A stretch of 64,000 nucleotides of DNA from CAMCXE01 sp036520615 (GTDB lineage Bacteria > Pseudomonadota > Gammaproteobacteria > Pseudomonadales > Cellvibrionaceae). Every line of letters starts with the position of its first letter. Positions within the stretch are counted from its first letter, which is position 1. The stretch spans positions 28,257 to 92,256 of the forward strand of contig DATDJI010000021.1 of assembly GCA_036520615.1 (NCBI GenBank), read 5' to 3'. This document shows, one piece after another, positions 1 to 7,149 of the stretch. Under the pieces are notes generated by a model. The model worked only from the letters and a program-made list of their open reading frames with translations. It was not told the origin of the DNA and did not search any database. The position numbers were made by a program, and so were the translations under genes.

Positions 1-579
1 CATGCCATGAATACCAAAGTTCACCCGAAGTGGCGTGAGCAAAACTATGCTTGGCATAGAGCCATTTGGCTAGAATCCGCTGAGCTGCTTGAACACTACG
101 GTTGGAAATGGTGGAAAAAACAAACTCCGGATCATAATCAAGTGGCGTTAGAGTTAGTAGATATCTGGCACTTTGGTTTAAGTATGGAACTGCAGAGAGA
201 GCAAAATGCTGAAGCTGTAGCGCAAATATTGCAGCGAGGCTTGAGCGCGCCGGAAGGGCCAGACGAATTTAATCTCGCGGTAGAACATTTTGTAGCTAAG
301 GTGCTGCGCAAAGACGGTTTTCCCGTTGCGGAGTTTGCACAACTTATGAGTTTAAGCAGTTTGTCGTTTGTTCGTTTGTACAGTTTATATGTGGGTAAAA
401 ATATCCTGAATTTTTTCCGTCAGGACCATGGTTATAAAGAAGGAACTTATAAAAAAATCTGGCAGGGAAGGGAAGATAATGAACATCTTATCGAAATTCT
501 CGGCAGACTTGATGCCCAAGCGCCGGATTATAAAGACCAAATTTACAAGGCGCTTCACAAAGCTTTTTTAAGTGCATAA
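1..579 (+). CDS. Dimeric dUTP diphosphatase (all-alpha NTP pyrophosphatase), 5'-truncated by window edge
   Basis: Probably hydrolyses dUTP to dUMP and pyrophosphate, keeping uracil out of DNA and feeding dTMP synthesis. The all-alpha NTP-PPase signature is visible. An E-x2-E helix (residues 23-26, counting the Met at base 7 as 1) runs into the HYGWKWWKK stretch, and a second acidic motif E-x2-D (residues 49-52, ELVDIWHF) would complete the Mg site. Family members usually carry about 20 more residues before the MN-KV-P-W segment, and the frame stays open to base 1. The Met at base 7 is therefore probably internal and the true start lies left of the window. It differs from trimeric Dut, whose beta-barrel motifs are absent. 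No partner gene is visible. Family call is confident; the exact substrate is inferred. Confidence 0.82.
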   Translation, partial: HAMNTKVHPKWREQNYAWHRAIWLESAELLEHYGWKWWKKQTPDHNQVALELVDIWHFGLSMELQREQNAEAVAQILQRGLSAPEGPDEFNLAVEHFVAKVLRKDGFPVAEFAQLMSLSSLSFVRLYSLYVGKNILNFFRQDHGYKEGTYKKIWQGREDNEHLIEILGRLDAQAPDYKDQIYKALHKAFLSA

Positions 580-1082
580 ATATCCTTTTATGCGCAAACG
601 CTTATCTATTTAAAAATATTTTTTAAACTGATTAAAACTCATTCGTAAAAAATGCTTGAAAATTTGCAGCGAGTCGTAATTGCAGTGGGTAAGCTAACAC
701 GATGCAACCATTGAACTGCCCATTGTTAACTGCCGAATTCACATCCAGCAATTTTATCAATGCATTTGTACATTGCGTTAAAAGTGATTTTTAAGTTTTC
801 GTTCATGTGTATTTGAGAGCGTCAAATATTAGCTGCGGGTAGGGGAAAATTAAATAAATTGCAAATCTTAACCTCGTCAGGAAAGCTGTGTATAAATTGC
901 ATCTACTTGTTTTTTCCATCTCTCTAAGCGCGCTTTCGCGAGGTCTTTCGAGCCTCAATGTTTACTTTTATCGGCGCTGCTACATTGCAGGGTGACTTTC
1001 GGGGCTATTTCTTTATAATGTCGCCCCGCTGTCCTGAAGCCATCAGGGCTATTACCCATTAGCTATAAAGCGGAGAGTCAGA
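580..1082. other. 503-bp intergenic region between dUTPase and mdh
   Basis: No convincing ORF is present on either strand. The right third carries the likely mdh promoter (listed separately), followed by a leader of about 55 nt with a GGAG ribosome-binding site at 1072-1075. The left part is AT-rich with no clear terminator after the dUTPase stop. Nothing else recognised. Confidence 0.5.
992..1019 (+). promoter_or_regulatory. Putative sigma70 promoter of mdh
   Basis: A perfect -10 hexamer TATAAT (1014-1019) lies 16 bp downstream of a weak -35 GTGACT (992-997). It sits about 60 bp before the mdh start in a non-coding region. Found by eye only. Confidence 0.5.
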
Positions 1083-2066
1083 GTGAAAACACCCGTACGA
1101 GTTACCGTCACCGGCGCGGCTGGTCAAATTAGTTACTCCTTATTATTCCGCATTGCAGCAGGCGACATGTTGGGCAAAGACCAACCAGTTATCTTGCAAT
1201 TATTAGAGATCACGCCTGCATTAAATGCATTGAAGGGCGTAGCTATGGAACTTGATGACTGCGCCTTCCCATTGTTAGCGGGTATCGTCACCACTGATGA
1301 CCCTAACGTCGCTTTTAAAGACACAGATTACGCTCTGCTAGTCGGTGCTCGCCCTCGCGGCCCGGGCATGGAGCGCAAAGATTTGCTAGAAGCCAACGCT
1401 GCTATTTTCTCCGTGCAAGGCAAAGCCATTAACGACCACGCTTCACGTCAAATAAAGGTTTTAGTGGTCGGTAACCCTGCCAACACCAATGCTCTGATTG
1501 CTCAACGCAATGCTCCAGCAATTGACCCGCGTCAATTTACTGCTATGACTCGTCTGGACCATAATCGAGCGCTTTCTCAGTTGGGCGATAAGCTTGGTGT
1601 TTCTATCAATGACATCAATAAGATCACCATTTGGGGCAATCATTCGTCTACTCAATATCCTGATTTATTTCACTCGGTAGTTAAAGGCGAGGTGGCTATC
1701 GATAAGGTTGAACGTGAATGGTACGAATCTGCCTATATTCCTACTGTTCAACAGCGTGGTGCGGCCATCATCGCTGCGCGTGGCGCATCGAGCGCAGCAT
1801 CTGCAGCTAATGCGGCAATTTGTCATGCGCGTGATTGGGCGTTAGGCACGCCGCAAGGCGATTGGGTAAGCATGGGCGTTTATAGTGACGGCAGCTATGG
1901 AATTGAAGAGGGTTTGATTTACTCTTTCCCATGCACTTGTGTAAACGGCCAGTGGAGTATTGTGCAAGGATTGGAAATTGACGCTTTTTCACGCGCTCGG
2001 ATGACGGCAACTGAAAAAGAATTACAAGAAGAGCGCGATGCGGTGAAGTCGCTGTTACCCGCGTAA
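1083..2066 (+). CDS. mdh: Malate dehydrogenase (NAD-dependent, type 2 / cytosolic-like)
   Basis: TCA-cycle enzyme interconverting malate and oxaloacetate with NAD, in the cytoplasm. At 327 residues it has the usual length for the type 2 family found in Pseudomonas relatives and Burkholderia, not the 312-residue E. coli type. The N-terminal Rossmann motif GAAGQISY (residues 11-18), substrate arginines in GARPRGPGMERKD (around 90-97) and the catalytic pair Asp159 (TRLDHNRA) and His187 (WGNHSSTQ) are all visible. Translation starts at GTG 1083 with GGAG 8-11 nt upstream. No ATG in frame fits better. The gene has its own promoter and is followed by a strong terminator, so it is probably monocistronic. 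Confidence 0.95.
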   Translation: MKTPVRVTVTGAAGQISYSLLFRIAAGDMLGKDQPVILQLLEITPALNALKGVAMELDDCAFPLLAGIVTTDDPNVAFKDTDYALLVGARPRGPGMERKDLLEANAAIFSVQGKAINDHASRQIKVLVVGNPANTNALIAQRNAPAIDPRQFTAMTRLDHNRALSQLGDKLGVSINDINKITIWGNHSSTQYPDLFHSVVKGEVAIDKVEREWYESAYIPTVQQRGAAIIAARGASSAASAANAAICHARDWALGTPQGDWVSMGVYSDGSYGIEEGLIYSFPCTCVNGQWSIVQGLEIDAFSRARMTATEKELQEERDAVKSLLPA

Positions 2067-2091
2067 CCTGCATATTGCCTGTTACAGATTT

Positions 2092-2121
2092 AAAAGCACC
2101 TTTAAGGGGTGCTTTTTTTTT
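2092..2121 (+). terminator. Rho-independent terminator after mdh
   Basis: Stem AAAAGCACC (2092-2100) pairs with GGTGCTTTT (2108-2116), with a 7-nt loop and a run of Ts. It lies 26 bp after the mdh stop and just before the bcp start. Confidence 0.88.
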
Positions 2122-2135
2122 AATGGAGTTTTTGT

Positions 2136-2618
2136 ATGACTATACAAATTGGTGCTCCCGCCCCGTTATTTTGCCTGCTTGATCAAAACGCTGCATTAGT
2201 TTCGGCGAATCAATTTTTGGGTCAGTGGCTGGTAATTTATTTTTACCCAAAGGCTTCTACTCCGGGCTGTACTGTTCAAGCCTGCGGATTGCGCGACAGT
2301 GATATGCAATTGGCGTCATTAGGTGTGCAGGTAGTCGGTATTAGTCCGGACTCGCCAGCTAAATTGAAAAAGTTTGCACTCGCCCAAAACCTGTCATTTC
2401 CTCTTTTAAGTGATGAATCTCACGAAGTGGCGGAATCTTTTGGCGTGTGGAATCTTAAAAAGTTTATGGGAAAAACCTTTATGGGTATTGTTCGGACCAC
2501 CTTTGTGGTCGACCCTGACGGTAATTTAGCGTCTATACTAGAAGGCTTTAAGACTGCCACGCATCACGAGCTTGTGATTGCGAAGGTTAAGCAGCTGCAG
2601 GATATTCAAAACCAATAA
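2136..2618 (+). CDS. bcp: Thioredoxin-dependent thiol peroxidase, Bcp/PrxQ family
   Basis: Cytoplasmic peroxiredoxin that reduces H2O2 and organic hydroperoxides using thioredoxin. The 160-residue protein carries the peroxidatic motif PKASTPGCTVQAC, with peroxidatic Cys45 and resolving Cys50. This matches E. coli Bcp numbering and marks an atypical 2-Cys PrxQ. The thioredoxin-fold strands VIYFYP and VVGISPDS and the C-terminal RTTFVVDPDG are typical. GGAG lies shortly upstream of ATG 2136. It follows the mdh terminator and so is probably transcribed separately. Confidence 0.93.
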   Translation: MTIQIGAPAPLFCLLDQNAALVSANQFLGQWLVIYFYPKASTPGCTVQACGLRDSDMQLASLGVQVVGISPDSPAKLKKFALAQNLSFPLLSDESHEVAESFGVWNLKKFMGKTFMGIVRTTFVVDPDGNLASILEGFKTATHHELVIAKVKQLQDIQNQ

Positions 2619-2757
2619 TTTATGGCGTTCAATTCAACGGCGTGACACATTGGAGGCTGGTTTGCCTAGGGAATAAGAACTAGCTTGTCACCCTAAAAAT
2701 CGGCAATGCTCGCGTTTTTAATAACAGTTTGTTATAAATATTGCGAACCTTTCTTAA

Positions 2758-3729
2758 ATGGTGAACTGTTTGAAATCTGTACTTTCCAGCGAAAGCGCTA
2801 CAGCTTATTCGCACCCGCTCGCCGAATTTGCTCAAGCAGCGAAGTTGAGCAGAGGCGAAAAAATACGGCTGATGTACCGTAATTTGGTGAATACCGTGCG
2901 CGAAGCGCCAGCAGAGCCAGGAGTGCAGCGGATGCTTGATTTGGGATGTGCGCTATTGCAGGCGCGCTCAGCAGGGTTGGTCAAACCAGAGGAAACCGGC
3001 GGTGCACTAGAGTATTGGGATTCGTTAAGCCAAGGAGAAGGAAAAAAGGTTAATTTGGATTTTGCACTGATTAATGGCGACAGGTTTATACCTAGCGAAC
3101 GGATTTTTGTTTGGGATTTTGCCAAGTATCCATTGCAAGTGGATGGCGTGAAACCCATGGCTGGAATCATGATTACACCCAATGCCTGTGATCAGTTATT
3201 TTTATATTTCATCGGTAAAACCCAGCAGACGACTAATCCTGAGGAGCTCGAAATACTTGAGCTTTTGGCGGAAGGGGTGGCCTGCATGATCGACTTGCAG
3301 CGAAATCATGCGCAGCGGCGTATTAATGATCAAGGGTTAGGAGCGGGTGGAATAGTAAAAACGCTCGATGAATATAATCAATCGGCGGCGCTACCCGAAG
3401 TATATGGTGTTCCTGCGCGAGTGTTGGAAGTTTTACAACGTAGAGTTGGCCGTTCTGGGCTTAGCATCGGCGAAATCGCAGATGATTTAAATCTGTCTAA
3501 ACGCACGCTGCAGCGACGCTTACAACAGCACAGTATTAACTTTGCTGATTTGCGCGATCAGGTGCGCTTTCACCATGCTATCGACTTCCTTATACATCAG
3601 GAGCTAAGTATAGATAGCATATCCAGCGCGTTGGATTTTTCCGATCGAACAAGCTTTACCAACGCCTTCAAGCGATGGACGGGGCTCTCACCCAGCACGT
3701 TCCGCAAGCTTTTCCGCGATTATGTGTAG
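2758..3729 (+). CDS. AraC-family transcriptional regulator with GAF-like N-terminus
   Basis: Predicted DNA-binding regulator. The C-terminal ~100 residues hold a double helix-turn-helix of AraC type: first helix pair in GLSIGEIADDLNLSKRTLQRRL, second in LSIDSISSALDFSDRTSFTNAFKRWTG, then the LSPSTFRK ending. Residues ~60-190 end in a segment (TNPEELEILELLAEGVACMID) that resembles the last helix of a GAF domain, suggesting a small-molecule or redox sensor instead of the usual AraC cupin. This domain call is inference. Ligand and targets are unknown. The adjacent gene, yajC, gives no clue. The start at ATG 2758 has no strong ribosome-binding site. Confidence 0.82.
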   Translation: MVNCLKSVLSSESATAYSHPLAEFAQAAKLSRGEKIRLMYRNLVNTVREAPAEPGVQRMLDLGCALLQARSAGLVKPEETGGALEYWDSLSQGEGKKVNLDFALINGDRFIPSERIFVWDFAKYPLQVDGVKPMAGIMITPNACDQLFLYFIGKTQQTTNPEELEILELLAEGVACMIDLQRNHAQRRINDQGLGAGGIVKTLDEYNQSAALPEVYGVPARVLEVLQRRVGRSGLSIGEIADDLNLSKRTLQRRLQQHSINFADLRDQVRFHHAIDFLIHQELSIDSISSALDFSDRTSFTNAFKRWTGLSPSTFRKLFRDYV

Positions 3730-3830
3730 ATAGCAATAAGTGCGGATTTTCTCTTGTAGAGTTATAAAGTTGCTCCTGTCAGGCAAAACTTGTAGAGTCG
3801 GCAGCCCCAAAAATTGATGGAATTTTTACT

Positions 3831-4160
3831 ATGTCCTTTTTTATAGCAAGTGCCTATGCCGCCGATGCTGCGGCTGCGGCGCCGAACCCCATTCTTCAAA
3901 TACTCCCTTTTATTGGGATATTTGTGCTCATGTATTTTTTTATGATTCGTCCACAACGTAAACGTCAAAAAGAGCATCAGCAACTTCTTACTGCGCTGAG
4001 CAAAGGTGATGAAGTGGTATTAAGCAGCGGAATGTTAGGCAAAATTGTCGATGTTGAAGAGGCTTATTTAACGTTGGACGTTGCGGACAACGTTAAAATG
4101 AAATTTCAAAAACATGCCGTGGTAGCCGTATTACCAAAAGGCACTATTAAAGCAATTTAA
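3831..4160 (+). CDS. yajC: YajC, Sec translocase accessory subunit (solitary copy)
   Basis: Single-span inner-membrane protein that associates with SecDF and SecYEG. The 109-residue product has a short Ala-rich N-terminus, one transmembrane helix (about residues 24-42) and the diagnostic MIRPQRKRQKEHQ motif just after it. The C-terminal domain contains GDEVVLSSGMLGKI, as in other YajC proteins. In most gammaproteobacteria yajC lies between tgt and secD-secF. Here none of these is adjacent: an AraC gene lies before it and ccmA after. It is either a relocated gene or a second copy. Confidence 0.9.
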   Translation: MSFFIASAYAADAAAAAPNPILQILPFIGIFVLMYFFMIRPQRKRQKEHQQLLTALSKGDEVVLSSGMLGKIVDVEEAYLTLDVADNVKMKFQKHAVVAVLPKGTIKAI

Positions 4161-4312
4161 TTCAGCAGTATTTTTAGGATTGTTTTCATTGATCTGTCAA
4201 TGCGCGCTCTGATTTACGCTCCACGCTAAATTTGCGTATTGGCAAGATATTGAGCATCTGCAAGCATAAGGATCCGAAACTCTATTAATGCCTTTACCAC
4301 TGAGAATGTTGA

Positions 4313-4957
4313 GTGAGCCTACTGCGATTTGACGAATTTACCTGTTGGCGCAGTGATGAGAGTTTATTTAATCCTGTGAATTTCAATTTAAATGCTGGCG
4401 AGATAGTCCAAGTCGTCGGCCCCAATGGTGCGGGAAAAACAACATTATTGCGCTGCCTATGCGGCCTTTATGATGATTATCAAGGCGACATCTTTTGGCA
4501 AAATTCGCCCTGGCGCAGCCGCTTTTATGATTTTGCACAAAGTCTTCTATATCTGGGCCACAATCCAGGCGTTAAAAAATCTCTTACAGCTGCCGAAAAT
4601 TTACAGTGGTACACAGGCATTCAAAAAGGGATTGCAGCGCAGCTCAGAATCGAGCAAGCGTTGGCTGAAGTAGGCTTGGAAGAATACACAAATACATTGT
4701 GCCAAGAAATGTCGGCAGGACAATTGCGGCGGGTGGCCTTAGCTCGTTTATATGCTTCTGACCGACCGTTGTGGGTGCTAGATGAACCTTTTACGGCCAT
4801 TGATATTGCTGGGGTTAGCCGGTTGGAGCAACAACTGCAGAAACATGTAGCGCAAGGTGGCACCGTATTGTTAACTACTCACCAAGCACTTGCCATTGAG
4901 AAAGTAAAAAACCTTACTTTAGAACCTTGTTTTGACGAGGTGCTACTTGAGTCTTGA
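4313..4957 (+). CDS. ccmA: CcmA, ATP-binding subunit of the CcmABCD heme-release complex
   Basis: ABC ATPase on the cytoplasmic face of the System I cytochrome c maturation complex. It powers release of holo-CcmE from CcmC. Walker A GPNGAGKT lies around residues 40-47, the signature region reads MSAGQLRRVALARL and Walker B is LWVLDEPF. Its 214 residues match the family. Translation starts at GTG 4313, since the nearby ATG at 4306 is out of frame. The 3' end overlaps ccmB, implying translational coupling. It is the first gene of a ccmABCDEFG operon; about 150 bp of non-coding sequence separates it from yajC and should hold the promoter. Confidence 0.94.
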   Translation: MSLLRFDEFTCWRSDESLFNPVNFNLNAGEIVQVVGPNGAGKTTLLRCLCGLYDDYQGDIFWQNSPWRSRFYDFAQSLLYLGHNPGVKKSLTAAENLQWYTGIQKGIAAQLRIEQALAEVGLEEYTNTLCQEMSAGQLRRVALARLYASDRPLWVLDEPFTAIDIAGVSRLEQQLQKHVAQGGTVLLTTHQALAIEKVKNLTLEPCFDEVLLES

Positions 4958-5639
4958 GTCCTACAGTTTACGTTATGCGTTGTCCGTTAGCTTAAAGCGC
5001 GAGTTGCTTTTGGCTGCGCGCCAAAAAAGTGAACTTTTCAACCCTCTATTATTTTTTCTGGTAGTAGTGATTTTTATTCCTTTAGGAATAACACCGGACA
5101 AAATTTTTCTCGCCAAGTTAGCACCGGGTATGATCTGGGTATTTGCCCTGTTGGCAACTTTGTTATCCCTTGAGAGTCTGTTCAAGGCGGATTTTGAAGA
5201 TGGCTCTTTAGAGCAAATGCTCGTCAGTCCGTTATCGTTAAGTTGGATCGTAGGCGTAAAAGTGTTTTGCCACTGGTTATTAACAGGCGTTCCTTTAACA
5301 TTGCTTGCGCCAGTGCTTGGAATAATGTTGTTTTTGCCTGCAGACGCTTATATAGGTCTTATGATATCGCTATTTATTGGTACTGCGTGTTTAAGCCTAA
5401 TAGGTGCGATTGGGGCGGCTTTAACGGTATCGTTGCGGCGCGGCGGCTTGGTACTATCGTTGATCGTTATGCCGTTATATGTCCCTATTTTGATTTTCGG
5501 TGCGGATACGGTAAATAATTTGGCGCAGGGATTACCCTATATATTTTCATTATTAATATTGGGTGTATTTTTTTTCTTAGCGTTGTTAGGCGCACCCTTT
5601 GCTAGCGCTGGTGCCTTGCGAATTAGCGTAACCGCATAA
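4947..5639 (+). CDS. ccmB: CcmB, membrane subunit of the heme-release ABC complex
   Basis: Integral inner-membrane protein with about six hydrophobic helices that partners CcmA. Family features are clear: ELFNPLLFF at the first helix, GMIWVFALLATLLSLE, FEDGSLEQMLVSPL in the first loop, ALTVSLRRGG and a C-terminal ALRIS ending. No ATG is suitable. I chose TTG 4947 because GAGG lies at 4936-4939 with good spacing and the start falls inside the ccmA end (stop 4955-4957). TTG 4932 and TTG 4980 are alternatives. Confidence 0.92.
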   Translation: MSLESYSLRYALSVSLKRELLLAARQKSELFNPLLFFLVVVIFIPLGITPDKIFLAKLAPGMIWVFALLATLLSLESLFKADFEDGSLEQMLVSPLSLSWIVGVKVFCHWLLTGVPLTLLAPVLGIMLFLPADAYIGLMISLFIGTACLSLIGAIGAALTVSLRRGGLVLSLIVMPLYVPILIFGADTVNNLAQGLPYIFSLLILGVFFFLALLGAPFASAGALRISVTA

Positions 5640-5737
5640 AAAGTCGCCATGACTGACGCCGCACAGTTGTGATCTGTGTTAGTGCAGGTACTAAGCAGTT
5701 TAATCATAATGAGATAAATGACCTTAGAGGTTGATCA

Positions 5738-6475
5738 ATGAATTGGCAGTGGTTGCATCGGTTTGGCTCGCCCAAATGGTTTTATGAAAAAACACACTTA
5801 TGGGTTTGGGGCCTCGGCGTGCTGGCCTGTGGTTTAATATTCGTTGGAGCTGTGTGGGGCCTGGCGTTTGCTCCTGCGGATGCCAAACAGGGCAACAGCT
5901 ATCGGATTATTTATATCCATGTGCCCAGCGCTATAGTTTCTATGGCTGGCTATTACGTCATGGCTATTGCAGGGGCCATAGGCCTGATTTGGCGGACAAA
6001 ATTATCTTTTATCGTTATGCGCTCAGCCGCTCCTATAGGTGCTTTGCTAACTTTTGCAGCACTTTTTACCGGTGCTGTTTGGGGTAAACCCACCTGGGGA
6101 ACATTCTGGGTGTGGGACGCGCGCATTACATCGATGCTTATTTTGCTTTTTTTGTATTTGGGAATTATTGCACTGCAAGGCGCGTTTCAAAATCAAGATG
6201 CCGCTGATCGCAGCGCCGCTTGGCTTGCTATTGTAGGGATGGTAAACGTGCCGATTATTTATAAATCAGTAGAGTGGTGGAATACATTACATCAACCTGC
6301 CACTATAAAGTTTACGCAGAAATCTACAATTGATCCAAGTATGTTGTATCCACTTATTATTATGTTTTTTGCTTTTTATTTATTTTATTTCTGGAGCTTA
6401 TTGCGAGCTGTACGGGTTGAAATTTTACGCCGTGAACTAAAAACCCAATGGGTAAGTGACATTCTTAAAGGCTAG
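5738..6475 (+). CDS. ccmC: CcmC, heme handling protein for CcmE
   Basis: Six-helix inner-membrane protein that presents heme to CcmE on the periplasmic side. The tryptophan-rich WWD domain reads WGKPTWGTFWVWDARITS, flanked by hydrophobic helices and by histidines expected to be heme ligands (YIHVPSA and the NTLHQPA region). Its 245 residues match E. coli CcmC. A TTAGAGG ribosome-binding site precedes ATG 5738. The next gene, ccmD, begins 4 nt after its stop. Confidence 0.95.
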   Translation: MNWQWLHRFGSPKWFYEKTHLWVWGLGVLACGLIFVGAVWGLAFAPADAKQGNSYRIIYIHVPSAIVSMAGYYVMAIAGAIGLIWRTKLSFIVMRSAAPIGALLTFAALFTGAVWGKPTWGTFWVWDARITSMLILLFLYLGIIALQGAFQNQDAADRSAAWLAIVGMVNVPIIYKSVEWWNTLHQPATIKFTQKSTIDPSMLYPLIIMFFAFYLFYFWSLLRAVRVEILRRELKTQWVSDILKG

Positions 6476-6479
6476 TATA

Positions 6480-6701
6480 ATGAACTTTTATTTTGCGAAT
6501 TTCACTGAGTTTTTACAAATGGGTACGCATGGGGCTTATGTGTGGTCTTGTTATTTTTTAATGCTAGTAGTTTTGCTTGCGCTTGTTATTACCCCTCATT
6601 TTCGTGCTCAGCAATTGAAAAAAATATCACGCTCGCGTAAATCGACTGTGAAAACTTCACCTTCTTCAGGGAGTGGTTCTGATCATGCATCCGCTGCGTA
6701 A
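6480..6701 (+). CDS. ccmD: CcmD, small membrane subunit of heme exporter complex
   Basis: CcmD stabilises the CcmABC complex and is needed to release holo-CcmE. The 73-residue product has the expected layout: a short N-terminus with FLQMGTHGAYVW, one transmembrane helix (about residues 20-38), then a basic tail starting RAQQLKK. I start at ATG 6480, just after the ccmC stop; an ATG at 6456 would overlap ccmC and lengthen the N-terminus unusually. The tail overlaps the start of ccmE. Identity rests on position and the MGTHGAYVW signature. Confidence 0.9.
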   Translation: MNFYFANFTEFLQMGTHGAYVWSCYFLMLVVLLALVITPHFRAQQLKKISRSRKSTVKTSPSSGSGSDHASAA

Positions 6702-7149
6702 ACAACGTTTAGTGCTCGTTTCAGCAATTGTCGTCGTCAGTAGTATCGTGGCTGTGTTGGTCGGATTTGCGATGAAGGAATACGCCAATTTGTTTTATCC
6801 GGTCTCCAAAGTCGCTTCAGGCGAAGCGCCGCGCGGTAAATCTATTCGAGCCGGTGGATGCGTGGTGCCGGGCTCGGTAAAAAAAGCTAAAGAATTGTTA
6901 TTAACTACGTTTGATCTTACCGATGGCCAGGCTTCTATCACTGTCACCTATGACAGCATTCTTCCAGACTTATTTGCCGAAGGCGAAGCTGCAGTAGTAA
7001 CTGGAGTTGTGGGTAACGATGGCATAATGAAAGCGAGCGAAGTGCTTGCTAAGCATGATGAAAATTACACGCCGCCAGAAGTTGCCGAGTCAGTAAAAAA
7101 TACCAGTAAGCATCAGCAAGCATGCAAAGGGATGGAATATGATACCTGA
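6685..7149 (+). CDS. ccmE: CcmE, periplasmic heme chaperone
   Basis: Membrane-anchored OB-fold protein that carries heme covalently and passes it to CcmF. An N-terminal anchor (residues ~8-28) is followed by RAGGCVVPGS, YDSILPDLFAEGE and the heme-attachment motif VLAKHDENYTPPE, with His124 and Tyr128 in this numbering. The start at ATG 6685 gives a typical MHPLRKQR N-terminus; ATG 6673 would add four residues. It overlaps ccmD upstream and ccmF downstream. Because this is the histidine CcmE type, the classic System I chemistry applies. Confidence 0.94.
   Translation: MHPLRKQRLVLVSAIVVVSSIVAVLVGFAMKEYANLFYPVSKVASGEAPRGKSIRAGGCVVPGSVKKAKELLLTTFDLTDGQASITVTYDSILPDLFAEGEAAVVTGVVGNDGIMKASEVLAKHDENYTPPEVAESVKNTSKHQQACKGMEYDT

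Noticed and set aside
4188..4199. TTGATCTGTCAA before ccmA, resembling an FNR box
   Set aside because: The half-sites are 2 bp too close (the consensus has four bases between TTGAT and ATCAA).
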